A stretch of 8,132 bases of DNA, from positions 6,864 through 14,995 of the forward strand of contig PMHN01000081.1 of the NCBI GenBank assembly GCA_003156695.1, written 5' to 3'. This stretch comes from Gammaproteobacteria bacterium (lineage in GTDB: Bacteria; Pseudomonadota; Gammaproteobacteria; Steroidobacterales; Steroidobacteraceae). The notes beneath the pieces were generated by a model. The model did no database searches and had not been told where the DNA came from. It worked only from the letters and a program-made list of their open reading frames with translations. Below are positions 7,090 to 8,132 of the stretch, one piece after another; position 1 is the stretch's first letter; each line of letters starts with the position of its first letter. Made by a program: the position numbers and the translations under genes.

Positions 7090-8132
7090 ATGGATCACAG
7101 CTTCCTCGCGCCGGTGTTCTCCCAGTATCCGCTGGAAGTGGTGTCAGCGCAGGGTGTGTGGCTCACCAACAGCCGCGGCGAGCGCGTGCTCGATCTGTAC
7201 GGCGGACATGCCGTCGCGGGACTCGGCTACGCGCACCCCGGGTGGACCGCAGCTCTCGCCCGCCAGGCCGAGGCCTGCCAGTTTCAGAGCAACGCGGTCG
7301 CGATGCAGGTGCGCGAGCGCGCGGCAGCGCATCTGGTGCGCTTCTCCCGGCTGCCGTTTGCGAGCGTGTTCTTCGTCAACAGCGGCGCCGAGGCCAACGA
7401 GAACGCGCTCAAGGTGGCACTGCGCATGACCGGCCGGCCGCACGTCGCCGCCATCGAGGGCGCCTTCCACGGGCGCACCGCGGCGGCGGGCGCGGTGACC
7501 TGGGCCGCGCAGAAGAAAGGCTACGGATTCCCGCGCACGCCCTTTGACGTGAGCTTCATTGCGCGCGGCGACACGACCGCCATCACCTCGCAAGTCAGCG
7601 AGCAGACCGCGGCGGTGATCGTCGAACCGGTGCAGGGGCTGGCCGGAGCCGTGGATCTCGGCGCGCCGTTCCTCGCGGCGCTGCGCAAGCGGTGCGACCA
7701 GGTGGGAGCGCTCTTGATATTCGACGAGGTGCAGTGTGGCGTCGGCCGCACCGGTGAGCCCTTCGCGGCCAACCTCTACAACGTGCGGCCCGACATGCTC
7801 ACCACCGCCAAGGCGCTCGGTAACGGCTTTCCGTGCGCGGCGCTGATGTTGTCGCCGGTAGTGTCGGCGTCGCTCAAGGCGGACTCCCTCGGCACCACCT
7901 TCGGCGGCGGCCCCATGGCGTGCGCCGCCATCGAAGCGGTGCTGGCGGCGATCGAGAACGAGCAGCTGCTGGAGCGCGTGCAGCGCATCGGCGATTACAT
8001 CCGCAAGACCTGCGTCGTGGGTCCGGTGACCGCGCATCAGGGGGCGGGGCTGCTCATCGGGCTGCGCACTGCGCGGCCGGCAAAGGAGCTGCAGGCGGAT
8101 CTCCTCGAGTGCGGCATCCTCGCCGGCACCGC
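7090..8132 (+). CDS. argD: Acetylornithine aminotransferase (3' end outside window)
   Basis: ArgD is a PLP enzyme that transaminates N-acylglutamate semialdehyde with glutamate to N-acylornithine. The window holds 347 complete codons of a family that usually runs to about 375-400, so only the C-terminal end is missing. Class-III aminotransferase motifs are clear: NSGAEANENALK (97-108, phosphate binding), AFHGRT (125-130), FDEVQCGVGRTG (211-222, Asp212 for the PLP ring nitrogen), TAKALGNGFP with the Schiff-base Lys241, and GTTFGG (268-273). DLYGGHAV near the N-terminus and ALGNGFP resemble Bacteroidetes-type ArgD. The usual EPxQGEGG segment reads EPVQGLAG (179-186), so its second Glu is Leu184. 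ATG 7090 follows an AAAGGG Shine-Dalgarno (7079-7084) at 5-base spacing and lies 10 bp after argC. A related aminotransferase acting on another omega-amino substrate is possible, but the neighbours favour acetylornithine (or another N-acylornithine). Confidence 0.9.
   Translation, partial: MDHSFLAPVFSQYPLEVVSAQGVWLTNSRGERVLDLYGGHAVAGLGYAHPGWTAALARQAEACQFQSNAVAMQVRERAAAHLVRFSRLPFASVFFVNSGAEANENALKVALRMTGRPHVAAIEGAFHGRTAAAGAVTWAAQKKGYGFPRTPFDVSFIARGDTTAITSQVSEQTAAVIVEPVQGLAGAVDLGAPFLAALRKRCDQVGALLIFDEVQCGVGRTGEPFAANLYNVRPDMLTTAKALGNGFPCAALMLSPVVSASLKADSLGTTFGGGPMACAAIEAVLAAIENEQLLERVQRIGDYIRKTCVVGPVTAHQGAGLLIGLRTARPAKELQADLLECGILAGT

Noticed and set aside
1..8132. tRNA/rRNA genes, CRISPR arrays, insertion sequences, attachment sites
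   Set aside because: Nearly all bases are explained by coding sequence. No direct-repeat arrays, terminal inverted repeats, transposase motifs or structured RNA signals were seen.

Overview
The window looks like chromosomal DNA from a high-GC, diderm (Gram-negative) bacterium. Codon third positions are dominated by G and C, every gene is on the + strand, and the first gene is a TamB-type envelope protein. The TamB C-terminus and the presence of an ArgR repressor point to a proteobacterium, most likely a gammaproteobacterial or related lineage. This is inference; no rRNA or other decisive marker is present.

Layout. (1) Positions 2-3139 hold the C-terminal 1045 codons of tamB, whose start lies before the window. 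(2) A 103-bp gap (3140-3242) holds the only clear regulatory region: two 18-bp ARG-box-like palindromes separated by exactly 3 bp, just before argR. (3) From 3243 to the end of the window runs a tightly packed arginine cluster: argR, argG, an unrecognised P-loop protein (called X here), argC and argD. Junctions are +5 bp, +2 bp, a 1-bp overlap and +10 bp, so the genes are almost certainly co-transcribed. argD runs off the right edge.

How the genes work together. ArgR senses arginine and should repress its own operon through the two ARG boxes. ArgC and ArgD carry out the reductase and aminotransferase steps that turn N-acylglutamyl phosphate into N-acylornithine. ArgG joins citrulline and aspartate near the end of the pathway. 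The first step (N-acylglutamate synthesis), the kinase, the carbamoyltransferase, the deacylase and argH are not in the window and may lie downstream.

Most interesting points. X (358 aa, 4945-6021) is embedded between argG and argC. It has a dethiobiotin-synthetase-like P-loop (GTCMEAGKT) after a beta-rich N-terminal domain I cannot name. It is a candidate for an uncharacterised arginine-pathway enzyme, possibly an N-acylglutamate synthase or acyl ligase. ArgG and ArgD resemble the Bacteroidetes-type enzymes more than the E. coli ones. In that lineage the pathway uses an N-acylornithine carbamoyltransferase, so a similar route is predicted here.
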